Assembly (NCBI RefSeq): GCF_002864685.1
Contig: NZ_NMQZ01000009.1
Span: forward strand, 25,404 to 89,403
Direction of reading: 5' to 3'
DNA from: Alloalcanivorax mobilis
GTDB lineage: Bacteria > Pseudomonadota > Gammaproteobacteria > Pseudomonadales > Alcanivoracaceae
Length of the DNA: 64,000 nt
A program made the position numbers and the translations under genes. Positions 56,194 through 64,000 of the stretch are shown piece after piece. Within the stretch, counting starts at the first letter, position 1. Each line of letters begins with the position of its first letter. Under the pieces are notes generated by a model. That model saw only the letters and a program-made list of their open reading frames with translations, did no database searches and was not told the origin of the DNA.

Positions 56194-56940
56194 ATGAGCA
56201 CCAAACTGGTACTGGTCCGTCACGGCCAGAGCGAATGGAACAAGGAAAACCGCTTCACCGGCTGGAAAGACGTGGATCTCACTGAACAGGGCCGCGAAGA
56301 GGCTCGCCAGGCGGCGGCGCTTCTCGATGAAGCCGGTTTCGAGTTCGACGTTGCCTACACTTCGGTGCTGAAGCGGGCCATCCGCACCCTGTGGACGATT
56401 CTCGACGGCATGGACCAGATGTGGATTCCGGTGATCCGCGATTATCGCCTGAACGAGCGGCATTACGGCGCTCTGCAGGGGCTGAACAAGGCGGAAACCG
56501 CCGAAAAATACGGCGACGACCAGGTGCTGATCTGGCGCCGCAGCTACGACACCCCACCGCCGAAAATGGAGCGCGATGACGAGCGCTACGCCGGCCGTCT
56601 GCGCGTCTACCGTGATCTGGACGAGGCACGCATCCCCCTCTCCGAGAGCCTTAAGGACACCGTCGCCCGTTTCCTGCCCTACTACCAGCAGGAAATCGAG
56701 CCCCAGGTGCGCGCCGGCAAGCAGGTGCTGATCTGCGCCCACGGCAACAGCCTGCGCGCCCTGGTCAAGCATCTCAGCGGCATCTCCGACGAAGAGATCG
56801 TCAAACTGAACATTCCCACCGGCATTCCCATGGTCTACGAACTGGATGACGACCTGAAGCCGATCAAGAACTATTACCTGGGTGACCAGGAAACCGCCGC
56901 CCAAGCCGCCGAGGCGGTGGCCAACCAGGGCAAGGGCTGA
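56194..56940 (+). CDS. gpmA: 2,3-bisphosphoglycerate-dependent phosphoglycerate mutase
   Basis: A 248-residue glycolytic mutase. [12 protein letters not shown] carries the phosphorylated His10, and [10 protein letters not shown] carries the second active-site His. [12 protein letters not shown] [16 protein letters not shown] and PPPKMERDD are typical of GpmA. The ATG at 56194 gives the family N-terminus. A much longer upstream frame is antisense shadow of rnd. An 11-bp GC hairpin follows at 56954-56992. Confidence 0.96.
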   Translation: MSTKLVLVRHGQSEWNKENRFTGWKDVDLTEQGREEARQAAALLDEAGFEFDVAYTSVLKRAIRTLWTILDGMDQMWIPVIRDYRLNERHYGALQGLNKAETAEKYGDDQVLIWRRSYDTPPPKMERDDERYAGRLRVYRDLDEARIPLSESLKDTVARFLPYYQQEIEPQVRAGKQVLICAHGNSLRALVKHLSGISDEEIVKLNIPTGIPMVYELDDDLKPIKNYYLGDQETAAQAAEAVANQGKG

Positions 56941-56953
56941 ACGCTCCAGCATC

Positions 56954-56992
56954 CGCCCGCCGCCCGGGAAGACCTGTTAGCGGCGGCGGGCG
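56954..56992 (+). terminator. GC hairpin after gpmA
   Basis: A perfect 11-bp stem (CGCCCGCCGCC with GGCGGCGGGCG), 13 bases after the gpmA stop. No T-tract, so a stabiliser or factor-assisted terminator is as likely as an intrinsic one. Confidence 0.5.
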
Positions 56993-57110
56993 GGCCGTGC
57001 GCCGCTCCAAAAAGGTCGGACGCTTAACCCGCCAAGCGGAATGGTTTGAACTGACGCAACGGCTTGTTGCGTCGCCGCGACACCTTTGGGCACGGGTTCT
57101 TATTGTTTTA

Positions 57111-57140
57111 GCGTCCGGCGTCCGGCGTCCGGCGTCCAGC
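57111..57140 (-). repeat. Heptamer array (GCGTCCR) abutting lif stop
   Basis: Units GCGTCCG three times, GCGTCCA, then GC. The array ends one base from the foldase stop codon. It uses the same unit as the pheA array at 31639-31671. Only a single inverted unit (CGGACGCTT) is seen near 57017. Confidence 0.93.
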
Positions 57141-57141
57141 A

Positions 57142-58149
57142 TTACGGCATTTGCTCTCCGCGCCCGCGAATCCGATCCATGGCCTGCACCCGCTTCAGTT
57201 CCGACGCCTCGAACAGGCGCTCACGCAGCCGTTCAATCTCGCTGCTCTGATCCTCCCTGGCCAGGCCGCTGTCGACGATCGCCTGGCGCTGGCTGAGGTA
57301 CGCCTGGTAGCGCGTCCGCCACTGCGCCCGCTGGCGATCCAGTTCCCCCAGCCGCTCGGCGGCGGGGCGGCCCAGATGCTGCTCCCGGTACTGGTAGATC
57401 TCGGCCTCCGAGGCGTCCTCCGCCCGTAGCGTCTGAACCTGCCGCGCCACCCGCACCGGCCGGCGCGACGCGTTCACCATCTCTTTCAAGTCATCCGGCA
57501 GGCCGGCGGTGAGCGCCTGCAAGCGGTCACTTTTGCGCGCCTCGCTGAGCTGCTCGTTCTCCAGGATGGCGCGGCGATCCAGAGCGAATTCCGCGTAACG
57601 GTCTTCGAAGCCAAAGAAGGCCTCGATGGTGGCGGCGTCGAACCAGCGCTGGCGCAGCGCTTGCCGCGCTCGCAGGCTATCGCGCATTTGCGCCACCTCG
57701 CCATTGTGCTCCGGCAGGGTGCGCAGCTCGGTGCGGTAAGCCAGGTAGTTCTCGAACAATGCCCAGGCCTGCGCGGCCGCCCGGGGCGACAGCGCCTTGC
57801 TCAGGTGGGCGGCGATGCGCGCCCGGATCACATTAAGATCCTCTTCGCCCAGCGCCGATAAAAAGTAATCGAAACGCCGCCGCACTCCTTCGCTGACAAT
57901 CAAATCGCCGCCATCATCCTCGCGCAGCTCGCCGTCCGGCGTGGTGCCGCGTAACGAGGCGGGCATGCCGCTCAGCTTTTCGCCACTGTTCACGAAGGTC
58001 TGGAAATCATTGCCGGAGGCCGGCGTCGTGCTCGCCGCGCCGGCGGCCGCCGGCACCGCCCGCCCTCTTGCCTGATCAGGCAGGGCATACCAGATCAGCA
58101 CCAGAGCCAGCATCACCACGCCGGCGCCCATCGCCATGAGTCCTTTCAT
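57142..58149 (-). CDS. lifO: Lipase chaperone (steric foldase Lif)
   Basis: A 335-residue membrane-anchored periplasmic foldase needed to fold secreted subfamily I.1/I.2 lipases. An N-terminal membrane anchor (about 4-24) precedes a variable Ala/Pro linker. The family signature RRRFDYFLSALGEED matches RxxFDYxLSAxGE, and the remainder is long helices. It normally sits directly downstream of its lipase on the same strand. Here the lipase is divergent, 484 bases away. Confidence 0.93.
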   Translation of the reverse strand: MKGLMAMGAGVVMLALVLIWYALPDQARGRAVPAAAGAASTTPASGNDFQTFVNSGEKLSGMPASLRGTTPDGELREDDGGDLIVSEGVRRRFDYFLSALGEEDLNVIRARIAAHLSKALSPRAAAQAWALFENYLAYRTELRTLPEHNGEVAQMRDSLRARQALRQRWFDAATIEAFFGFEDRYAEFALDRRAILENEQLSEARKSDRLQALTAGLPDDLKEMVNASRRPVRVARQVQTLRAEDASEAEIYQYREQHLGRPAAERLGELDRQRAQWRTRYQAYLSQRQAIVDSGLAREDQSSEIERLRERLFEASELKRVQAMDRIRGRGEQMP

Positions 58150-58632
58150 TGTTGTTCTCTCAACATCATTGCTTATTGTTATTCGGCGACGCCGTTATCC
58201 AATCAGATATTGCCACCGTTCCCACAAAGTACCCAAGCGCGCCGCGCACGCCAAGACACCCGTTGGACCGCTCGCCCGTGCCCTCCCCCGATGGCTCACA
58301 AAAACATCGCCGGCCACCGGTAAAACCAGGATGCACGGACCGGAATGCGTCGGTTGCACGGTTGTGACCGTTCGTCGGATTAGTACTTTTTCATTAGTGA
58401 TCTGAGCAAAAAATCAGCGCTAGCATGAAAGGGCTGGAAGGTGACGCTCTGTCCGGCTCAATGCTCATGGAAAAACGGCCCAAGGATACGGTCGCCATGA
58501 AGCGGGGCCGAGAGTCTCACCCGAGGAGACCAGCTCATCATGGCTTTGAACGCCACCGGTCAACGGTGTTCCGCCGTGGTTATAAACAACAGGGTTATAA
58601 AAACAGGCAAACAAAAACAAACAGGGAAGCTT
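58150..58632. other. Divergent lipase/foldase intergenic region
   Basis: This 483-base region holds promoters for the foldase (minus) and lipase (plus). Composition is less GC-rich. A direct repeat (58579-58593 and 58594-58607) lies just before the lipase gene. No small gene is supported, and I could not find a sigma-54 type promoter by eye. Confidence 0.55.
58579..58607 (+). promoter_or_regulatory. Direct repeat with TATAAA upstream of lipase
   Basis: Two near-identical copies, GTTATAAACAACAGG and GTTATAAAAACAGG, lie head to tail 26-54 bases before the lipase ATG. Each contains TATAAA, which could be a -10 element, or the pair could bind a regulator. Confidence 0.4.
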
Positions 58633-59565
58633 ATGAAAACAATAATCCGGCCCCTTATCGGGGTCATGCTGCTTGCGTCGTTGTCGATACCGGCTCTGGC
58701 CGGTGCCAGCGGCTACACCGAGACCCGTTACCCGATTGTGCTGGTGCACGGTCTGTTCGGCTTCGACACCGCCGCCGGCCTGGACTACTGGTACCGCATC
58801 CCCGAAGAGCTGCGCCGCGATGGTGCCCAGGTGTTCGTCACCCAGGTGACCGCCGCCGAGGACACCGAGGTGCGCGGCGAACAACTGGCCCGCCAGGTCG
58901 AGGACATTCTCGCCACCACCGGCGCCGACATGGTCAATCTGATCGGCCACAGCCACGGCGGCCCCACCGTTCGCTACGTCGCCTCGGTGTACCCGGACAT
59001 GGTCGCCTCCGCCACCAGCGTGGGCGGCGTCAACTGGGGCGCGCGGCTCGCCGACGTGCTGCAGGGCGTGGTCGACAACGTGCCGTTCTCCGGCGATCTG
59101 GTCGGCTACCTGGGCAACGCTCTGGCCGGGCTGATCGATCTGTTCTCCGGTGGCGGCAATCAACAGGATATTCTCGCCGCTCTGCAGGCACTGACCACCG
59201 CCGAAACCCTCGCCTTCAATCAGCAATATCCGGAAGGCATGCCCAGCCAGTACTGCGGCCAGGCATCGCGCCTGGGCAGCAACGGCGTCTCCTATTTTTC
59301 ATGGAGCGGGGCCAAGCCGCTGACCAATGCCTTTGATCCCTCCGACGTTCTGCTCGGTGCCACTTCCATCGTGTTCCTGGGCGAAAAGAACGACGGCCTG
59401 GTAGCCAGCTGTTCCAGCCATCTGGGCATGGTGATCCGTGACGATTACCGCATGAACCACCTGGACGAGGTGAACCAGGTGCTCGGCTTGCACGATATCT
59501 GGAGCACCGACCCGGTAACGCTGTACCGCCAGCAGGCCAATCGCCTGAAAAATTACAGCTTCTGA
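58633..59565 (+). CDS. Secreted triacylglycerol lipase (family I.1/I.2)
   Basis: A 310-residue secreted alpha/beta hydrolase with signal peptide 1-23 or so (cleavage near ALA-GA). The oxyanion HGLFG (39-43) and nucleophile Ser107 in GHSHGG complete with Asp254 (EKNDGLV) and His277 (MNHLDEVN) the triad of Pseudomonas/Burkholderia foldase-dependent lipases. Cys208 and Cys260 match the single disulfide of that group, and the NHLDEVN region provides the calcium ligand. Secretion would be by Sec, folding by the adjacent Lif, and then type II secretion (known for the family). The ATG at 58633 has an AGGGA site. Confidence 0.93.
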   Translation: MKTIIRPLIGVMLLASLSIPALAGASGYTETRYPIVLVHGLFGFDTAAGLDYWYRIPEELRRDGAQVFVTQVTAAEDTEVRGEQLARQVEDILATTGADMVNLIGHSHGGPTVRYVASVYPDMVASATSVGGVNWGARLADVLQGVVDNVPFSGDLVGYLGNALAGLIDLFSGGGNQQDILAALQALTTAETLAFNQQYPEGMPSQYCGQASRLGSNGVSYFSWSGAKPLTNAFDPSDVLLGATSIVFLGEKNDGLVASCSSHLGMVIRDDYRMNHLDEVNQVLGLHDIWSTDPVTLYRQQANRLKNYSF

Positions 59566-59584
59566 TCCGGCACCGGGCGGCGAG

Positions 59585-59631
59585 CCTGCTCAACACCGTG
59601 ACGCCGCCAAGGCGTTAAGGCGTTGAGCAGG
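59585..59631 (+). terminator. Hairpin after lipase
   Basis: CCTGCTCAAC (59585-59594) pairs with GTTGAGCAGG (59622-59631), and GACGCC with GGCGTT inside. It begins 20 bases after the stop codon. No T-tract. Confidence 0.5.
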
Positions 59632-59800
59632 CCCAGCCCGTGCGCCTTCCCACGCTTGCGCCCTGGAACCGCCGCGCCTTTACGGGCCGTCTCTGCGGTT
59701 TTGTCTTTGCCAGACAGCGTTCTAACATCAAGCCTGGTTTATGGAATAACCGGACCGGCGAACGCCGGTTTCCGCCTTTCAGCAATGCAGGACCATAATC

Positions 59801-60799
59801 ATGATAAAACGCTTTAGCGCACTGCTTTCTTCCAGCCTTTTGCTGCTCTGCACCGCGGCCCCGGCCGCCACCATTGAACGCAACATCTGCGTATTCGATA
59901 TCGCCGGCAACGTCGGCCCGATGATGACCGCCATGAAAGACTGGCAGGTGGCGGCGGTGGGCTGGGGGCTGAAGACCCACCTTCGCGCCTACACCAACGA
60001 GGCGGTCGCCGCCGAGGATCTGAAAGCCGGCGTCTGCGATGCCGCGCTGATCACCGGCATCCGCGGCCGGCATTTCAACAAATACACCGGCACCATCGAT
60101 TCCATCGGCGCCATCCCGACCATGGATCACATGAAGATTCTGCTGAAAGTGCTGGCCGACCCGCGCAGCGCCGACAAGCTCACCGCCAATTCCTATGAGA
60201 TCATGGGGGTGGCCCCGATCGGCGCCGCTTACCTCTTTGTCAACGACCGCAGCATCAATACGCTGGCCAAAGCCGCCGGCAAAAAAGTGGCGGTGCTGGA
60301 TTACGACCCCACTCAGGCGATCATGGTATCCCAAGTGGGCGCCACGCCGGTGCCTTCGGACATCACCAACTTCGCCGGCAAGTTCAACAACGGCACCGTG
60401 GACGTGATCGCCGCGCCACTGGTCGCCTACAACGTGCTGGAACTGTACAAAGGGCTGCAACCGGACGGCGGCATTATCGATTACCCGCTGCTGCAGCTCT
60501 CGATCCAGTTGATTGGCAAACAAGGGCGCTTTCCCGAAGACATCGCACAGAAATCCCGCGAGTACTTCTTCACCAACCTGGACCGCATCCTCGAGCAACT
60601 GGACAAAGAATCCGAAGCGGTGAATCCCAAGTGGTGGGTGGACATCCCGGAAAAGGACAAGCGCGAGTATGAAGTGATGATGCACGAAGCCCGCCAGCAG
60701 CTTAAACAGCAAGGCTACTACGACGCCGACATGCTCTCGCTGCTGCACAAAATCCGCTGCAAAGTGGACGGCTCCCGCGCGGAATGCACGGGGGGGTGA
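59801..60799 (+). CDS. AdeT/TRAP-like solute-binding protein 4
   Basis: A 332-residue secreted paralogue of the proteins at 40749-46999, with signal peptide 1-23 (cleavage near PAA-TI). Conserved Cys30, Cys79, Cys320 and Cys329 are present. Core blocks: NICVFDIAGNVGP, VCDAALITG, YTGTIDSIG, AAGKKVAVLDYDPTQAIM and YKGLQPDGGIIDYP. It lacks the N-terminal extension, like protein 3, but its centre is closer to protein 1. It stands alone, beside the lipase and with no permease nearby, so it would have to share the permeases at 47-52 kb (inference). Confidence 0.73.
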   Translation: MIKRFSALLSSSLLLLCTAAPAATIERNICVFDIAGNVGPMMTAMKDWQVAAVGWGLKTHLRAYTNEAVAAEDLKAGVCDAALITGIRGRHFNKYTGTIDSIGAIPTMDHMKILLKVLADPRSADKLTANSYEIMGVAPIGAAYLFVNDRSINTLAKAAGKKVAVLDYDPTQAIMVSQVGATPVPSDITNFAGKFNNGTVDVIAAPLVAYNVLELYKGLQPDGGIIDYPLLQLSIQLIGKQGRFPEDIAQKSREYFFTNLDRILEQLDKESEAVNPKWWVDIPEKDKREYEVMMHEARQQLKQQGYYDADMLSLLHKIRCKVDGSRAECTGG

Positions 60800-60824
60800 C
60801 AGTAAGGCCGGGCTTCGCCCGGCC

Positions 60825-60865
60825 CACGCATGCACGCTTCACGCACGCGCTGCGCGCTACACGCT
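60825..60865 (+). repeat. Heptamer array (CACGCWT-type), left arm
   Basis: Units CACGCAT, GCACGCT, TCACGCA, CGCGCTG, CGCGCTA and CACGCT begin 25 bases after the binding-protein 4 stop. About 34 of its bases are nearly perfectly complementary to 60947-60988. Confidence 0.9.
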
Positions 60866-60946
60866 AATTCAAAACCCGGGCTGAGTGGCTTGCGGCTACG
60901 CAACGCAATTTTTGCCTACCCGCAACGCCGGGAGTGGCACCGTTTT

Positions 60947-60988
60947 AGCGTGCAAGCGTGTAGCGCGAAGCGCGTGCGTGAAGCGTGC
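60947..60988 (-). repeat. Heptamer array (AGCGTGC-type), right arm
   Basis: Units AGCGTGC, AAGCGTG, TAGCGCG, AAGCGCG, TGCGTGA and AGCGTGC, ending 11 bases before the acyl-CoA dehydrogenase stop. Forms the best inverted pair of the heptamer family, with 60825-60865. Confidence 0.9.
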
Positions 60989-60999
60989 CAGCGCCCTTC

Positions 61000-62142
61000 T
61001 CACAACCCCAACCGCTTGGCGATCACCTCGTTCATGATCTCGTAAGTGCCACCGCCGATGGAGAGAATGCGGTTGTCGCGGAACAGCCGCTCGACCACGG
61101 TGCCGCGCATATAGCCGGCGCCGCCAAAAATCTGTACCGCGTCCCAGGTGACCCGGTCGGCGCAGCGGGTGGCCTGATTCTTGGCCATGGACACGTCCAG
61201 TACGCAATCCTCACCGTTGGCGATGCGCGCCGCCGTGCGGTAGGTGAACTCGCGGCTCACCGCCACCTCGGTGGCCATCTCCGCCAGTTTATGGCGGGTT
61301 ACCTGAAAGCCGCTGATCGGCCGGCCGAACGCCTGGCGTTCGCGGGCGTAGGCCATGGCTTCTTCCAGCGCCACCTGGGCGGTCATGTTGGCGGTCACCG
61401 CCAGGATCAGCCGCTCCATCTGAAAGTTGCTCATGATGCAGTAGAAACCACCGTTTTCCGGGCCAATCAGGTTGGCCGCTGGTACCCGGCAGTCCTCGAA
61501 GAACAGCTCGGCGGTGTCGGAGGCCCACCAGCCCATCTTCTTGAGCTTGCGACCGACGGTGAAGCCGGGGGTGTCTTTTTCGACCAACAACAGGCTGATG
61601 CCGGCAAAGCCGGGTTCGCCAGTGCGCACCGCCACGGTGTAATAGTCGGCGCGCACGCCACTGGTGATAAAGGTTTTGGCGCCGTTGATCACGTAATCGT
61701 CGCCGTCACGGACCGCCCGCGTGCGCAGATTGGCCACGTCGGAGCCACCGTTGGGTTCGGTGATCGCCAGGGCGGAGATCTTCTCACCGGCCAGCACCGC
61801 CGGCACCACTCGGGCTTGCAAGGCCTCCGAGCCCCATTTCCACACCGGCGGCAGGCCGATGTCCAGGGAGCCCAGGCTGGCGCCGACGCCCCCGGAGGTG
61901 CAGCGCACCATCTCCTCACAAGCCGCCACTTTCATAAACACGTCTTCGCCGCTGCCGCCCCAGCGCTCTGGAGCGCCGATACCCAGAATACCGGCGTCGG
62001 CGGCCTTGCCATAGAGCGCACGGGGAAACTCACCGGCCTCTTCCCAATCGTTCACCGACGGCAGAATCTCCCGCTCGACAAAGCGTTTCACGGTATCGCG
62101 CACCATCCGGTGGGTGTCGTTGAAATAGCTCAATTCAGACAC
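61000..62142 (-). CDS. Acyl-CoA dehydrogenase
   Basis: A 380-residue FAD flavoenzyme that oxidises acyl-CoA thioesters to enoyl-CoA. ITEPNGGSDVANLRTRA and GAGYMRGTVVERLFRDNRI are family signatures. The Glu of GGTYEIMNEVI is the expected catalytic base. Four-domain layout and length are normal. The GTG start at 62142 has an AAGGAG site five bases upstream, and the reading to 62250 is not needed. Substrate range cannot be read from sequence. Convergent with binding protein 4. Confidence 0.92.
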   Translation of the reverse strand: MSELSYFNDTHRMVRDTVKRFVEREILPSVNDWEEAGEFPRALYGKAADAGILGIGAPERWGGSGEDVFMKVAACEEMVRCTSGGVGASLGSLDIGLPPVWKWGSEALQARVVPAVLAGEKISALAITEPNGGSDVANLRTRAVRDGDDYVINGAKTFITSGVRADYYTVAVRTGEPGFAGISLLLVEKDTPGFTVGRKLKKMGWWASDTAELFFEDCRVPAANLIGPENGGFYCIMSNFQMERLILAVTANMTAQVALEEAMAYARERQAFGRPISGFQVTRHKLAEMATEVAVSREFTYRTAARIANGEDCVLDVSMAKNQATRCADRVTWDAVQIFGGAGYMRGTVVERLFRDNRILSIGGGTYEIMNEVIAKRLGL

Positions 62143-62265
62143 GGACTCTCCTTTTTCGACAAACCTAGCGCTTGCTTGGTAAACGGCGATGGTAGCGTGT
62201 CGGCAGGCAGGAAGAAAGCAGTCAAAAGCGACCAGCCGCAAGCGGCGCACCTGACGTTACCCGTG

Positions 62266-62300
62266 CGGCTTGAGGCTTGAAGCTTGAGGCCTGGAGCTTA
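62266..62300 (-). repeat. Heptamer array (GAGGCTT-type) running into recR stop
   Basis: Units GCGGCTT, GAGGCTT, GAAGCTT, GAGGCCT and GGAGCTT. The last bases coincide with the recR stop codon. A partial inverted partner (AGCCGCAAG) lies near 62234. Confidence 0.88.
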
Positions 62301-62900
62301 CGAAGAGAACGGCCGGCGGCCGCGCAGGGCGTGCGCCAGGGTGGCGCCGTCGACGAATTCCAGGTCGCCGCCCATGGGCACGCCCTGGGCAATGCGGGTC
62401 ACGCTGACCCCGGCCTCACGGGCCAGGTCCAGCACATAATGGGCGGTGGCCTCGCCCTCCACGGTGGTGCCGGTGGCCAGGATCAGCTCCTGGATCTCGC
62501 CTTCGGCGAGGCGCTGTTCCAGCACGTCCAGCCCCAGCTCGCGGGGGCCGATGCCATCCAGCGGAGAGAGTTCGCCCATCAACACAAAATACTGGCCCCG
62601 ATACTCGCCGGACTGCTCCACGGCCAGCACGTCCGCCGGCGACGAAACAATGCACACCAGCCCGGCGTCCCGGCGCGGGTCCTGGCAAATCGGGCACAGC
62701 TCCGCCTCGGCGTAGTTGCGGCAACGCTGGCAGTGGCGCACGCCGTCCATTGCCTCCGCCAGCGCCCCGGCCAGGGTGCGGCCACGGTCACGACCACGCT
62801 CAAGCAACCCATACGCCATGCGCTGCGCCGAGCGCGGGCCAACGCCGGGCAGGCAGGTAAAGGCTTCGATCAGCCGTTCCACCAGGGGCGTATGTTTCAC
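62298..62900 (-). CDS. recR: Recombination mediator protein RecR
   Basis: A 200-residue RecFOR-pathway protein that helps load RecA at gaps. N-terminal helix-hairpin-helix ([18 protein letters not shown], 16-33), a zinc finger with Cys57, Cys60, Cys69 and Cys72, then a Toprim domain (about 80-175). It overlaps ybaB by four bases in the standard dnaX-ybaB-recR order. Confidence 0.97.
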   Translation of the reverse strand: MKHTPLVERLIEAFTCLPGVGPRSAQRMAYGLLERGRDRGRTLAGALAEAMDGVRHCQRCRNYAEAELCPICQDPRRDAGLVCIVSSPADVLAVEQSGEYRGQYFVLMGELSPLDGIGPRELGLDVLEQRLAEGEIQELILATGTTVEGEATAHYVLDLAREAGVSVTRIAQGVPMGGDLEFVDGATLAHALRGRRPFSS

Positions 62901-63214
62901 GGCTTGAAACCCGGCGGCATCGGAAAACCGTCGGTCATGCCTTTCATCACGTCCTGTTGCTGGCGCTCCACCCGGCGTACCGCATCATTGACGGCGGCCG
63001 CCAGCAGGTCTTCGAGCATGTCTTTGTCTTCGCTCATCAGGCTGTCATCGATGGCCACGCTGCGCACATCGTGACGGCCGTTCATCACCACCTTGACCAT
63101 GCCCGCCCCGGCTTCGCCGGTCACTTCGGCCTTGGCCGCGTCTTCCTGTGCTTTCTTCATCTTCTCTTGCATGGCCTGGGCCTGCTGAAGAAGGTTGTTC
63201 ATATCGAAATCCAT
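62897..63214 (-). CDS. ybaB: YbaB/EbfC family nucleoid-associated protein
   Basis: A 105-residue DNA-binding protein of the YbaB/EbfC family: [19 protein letters not shown] at the N-terminus and [15 protein letters not shown] in the second half. It binds DNA as a dimer. It lies between dnaX and recR, as usual. Confidence 0.95.
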   Translation of the reverse strand: MDFDMNNLLQQAQAMQEKMKKAQEDAAKAEVTGEAGAGMVKVVMNGRHDVRSVAIDDSLMSEDKDMLEDLLAAAVNDAVRRVERQQQDVMKGMTDGFPMPPGFKP

Positions 63215-63245
63215 GGTTCCACCTCACTGCAAAAAACGGTGTCCG

Positions 63246-64000
63246 CTAACGTTCCCGGGGGCGAATACTTTGCTCGTCCAGCCGGCCGTCAAAGCGATCG
63301 ATCAGGGAACGCACCGCCTGATCGGCCAGCAGCGTTTGGGTCGCCTCGGCCAGACGCACCCTGCGGCGTTCCTGATCAATCGCTTCCGGGGTCTCACCGG
63401 CGTCGCTGTCAAAGGCAATCGCCAGGCGAATGCGGCGCTGGAAATAGTCGCTTAACGCGCCGGCCAGTTCCTGGGTGCGCTCCTGGTTGACCAGCACCTG
63501 ATGACCGGTACTCAACCGCAACGTCCACTGGTCCTGATCGCGCTCCGCCAGCACCGCGTTGCGCGCCAGATTGCGCACCGTGCCATCCAACGGCAACCGC
63601 TCCACCAATGCCGCCCACCAGGAACCCACGTCGCTGTCCGACTCCGGTTCCGCCAGGGGCGCGAGACTCGGCTCCGGCCTGGCCTCTGGCGGCCCAGGTT
63701 CGGGCTGGAGGTCGGGCTGGAGGTCGGGCTGGGGTTCGGGCTGGGGTTCGGGCTGGGGTTCGGCAACCGGCTCAGGGGCGGCGGCGGCGGACCCCGGCGG
63801 CTGCCGCGCCGGTTCGCCCGAGGCCATGGCGGGCCCACCATGGGCGGGCCCGGCCGGCTCGCTGTCCCAGGGCGGCGGCTCTTCATCCATGGCCGGCGGC
63901 GCCTCATCCCTGGCCGGCGACGCCTCGTCCATCGCTGGCGACGCCTCGTCCATCGCGAGCGGCGCCTCGTGCCTGGCCGGCGGCGGCTTGCTGACCGGCA
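63246..64000 (-). CDS. dnaX: DNA polymerase III subunit tau, C-terminal part (cut by window)
   Basis: The 3' portion of dnaX. The gene runs off the window end, so only the C-terminal 250 or so residues are seen. They comprise a long low-complexity linker followed by the tau-specific C-terminal domain (about SDVGSWWAALVERLPLDGTVRN to the end), which binds the alpha polymerase subunit. The linker has two repeat types: a 7-residue MDEASPA/ARDEAPPA series (about 63885-63975) and a QPEPQPDL series (about 63690-63770). The ATPase domain and any gamma frameshift site lie outside. The ybaB-recR order downstream confirms identity. Confidence 0.9.
   Translation of the reverse strand, partial: PVSKPPPARHEAPLAMDEASPAMDEASPARDEAPPAMDEEPPPWDSEPAGPAHGGPAMASGEPARQPPGSAAAAPEPVAEPQPEPQPEPQPDLQPDLQPEPGPPEARPEPSLAPLAEPESDSDVGSWWAALVERLPLDGTVRNLARNAVLAERDQDQWTLRLSTGHQVLVNQERTQELAGALSDYFQRRIRLAIAFDSDAGETPEAIDQERRRVRLAEATQTLLADQAVRSLIDRFDGRLDEQSIRPRER

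Overview
The window is about 64 kb of GC-rich, gene-dense chromosome from a gammaproteobacterium. The order gyrA-serC-pheA-hisC-tyrA/aroA-cmk-rpsA-ihfB-lapA-lapB-pyrF, the order mtaD-ubiG-mupP-yciK, and rnf followed by nth all match the Pseudomonas layout as I remember it. A family of AdeT/TRAP-like transport genes, a secreted lipase with its foldase, and heptameric repeats at gene ends point to a marine or oil-associated relative such as the Alcanivoracaceae. That placement is inference, not a search result. I see no insertion sequence, prophage, tRNA, rRNA or CRISPR array.

Region by region. (1) 1-10.5 kb: a radical-SAM protein of the PA0069/SPL family with an SOS (LexA) box upstream, a DUF2288 protein, two unrelated PhoD-like metallophosphatases, a 7TM hybrid sensor kinase and metG. 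(2) 10.5-22.4 kb: a Spy/CpxP-like periplasmic protein, rnfABCDG, then an opposite-strand block (peptide deformylase, omega-amidase-like nitrilase, methionine-type aminotransferase), then rnfE, a glycine-zipper envelope protein and nth. (3) 22.5-36.8 kb: a long minus-strand run covering gyrase, serine and aromatic amino-acid biosynthesis, ribosomal protein S1, IHF-beta, LPS assembly regulation (lapAB), pyrF and a ComEA-like protein. (4) 37.1-40.6 kb: mtaD-ubiG-mupP-yciK on the plus strand. (5) 40.7-52.0 kb: the most unusual region. It holds three AdeT-like solute-binding proteins, an outer-membrane-type lipoprotein with TatT-like features, and two tandem 776-residue fused TRAP permeases. A fourth binding protein lies at 59.8 kb beside the lipase. 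(6) 52-57 kb: a small membrane protein, PilZ, a methyltransferase, a five-gene rnd-ycgL-ycgN-membrane protein-HIT operon, and gpmA. (7) 57-64 kb: a lipase foldase divergent from its lipase, binding protein 4, an acyl-CoA dehydrogenase, and recR-ybaB-dnaX (cut by the window end).

Two kinds of non-coding structure recur. Short tandem arrays with a 7-nt period sit immediately downstream of stop codons, often as inverted pairs that could form one long hairpin across a junction. Separately, three large hairpins (27-29 bp outer arms) share an inner palindrome of the form GTYYGGCC-N6-GGCCRRAC. The transporter cluster and these two repeat families are the parts most worth following up.
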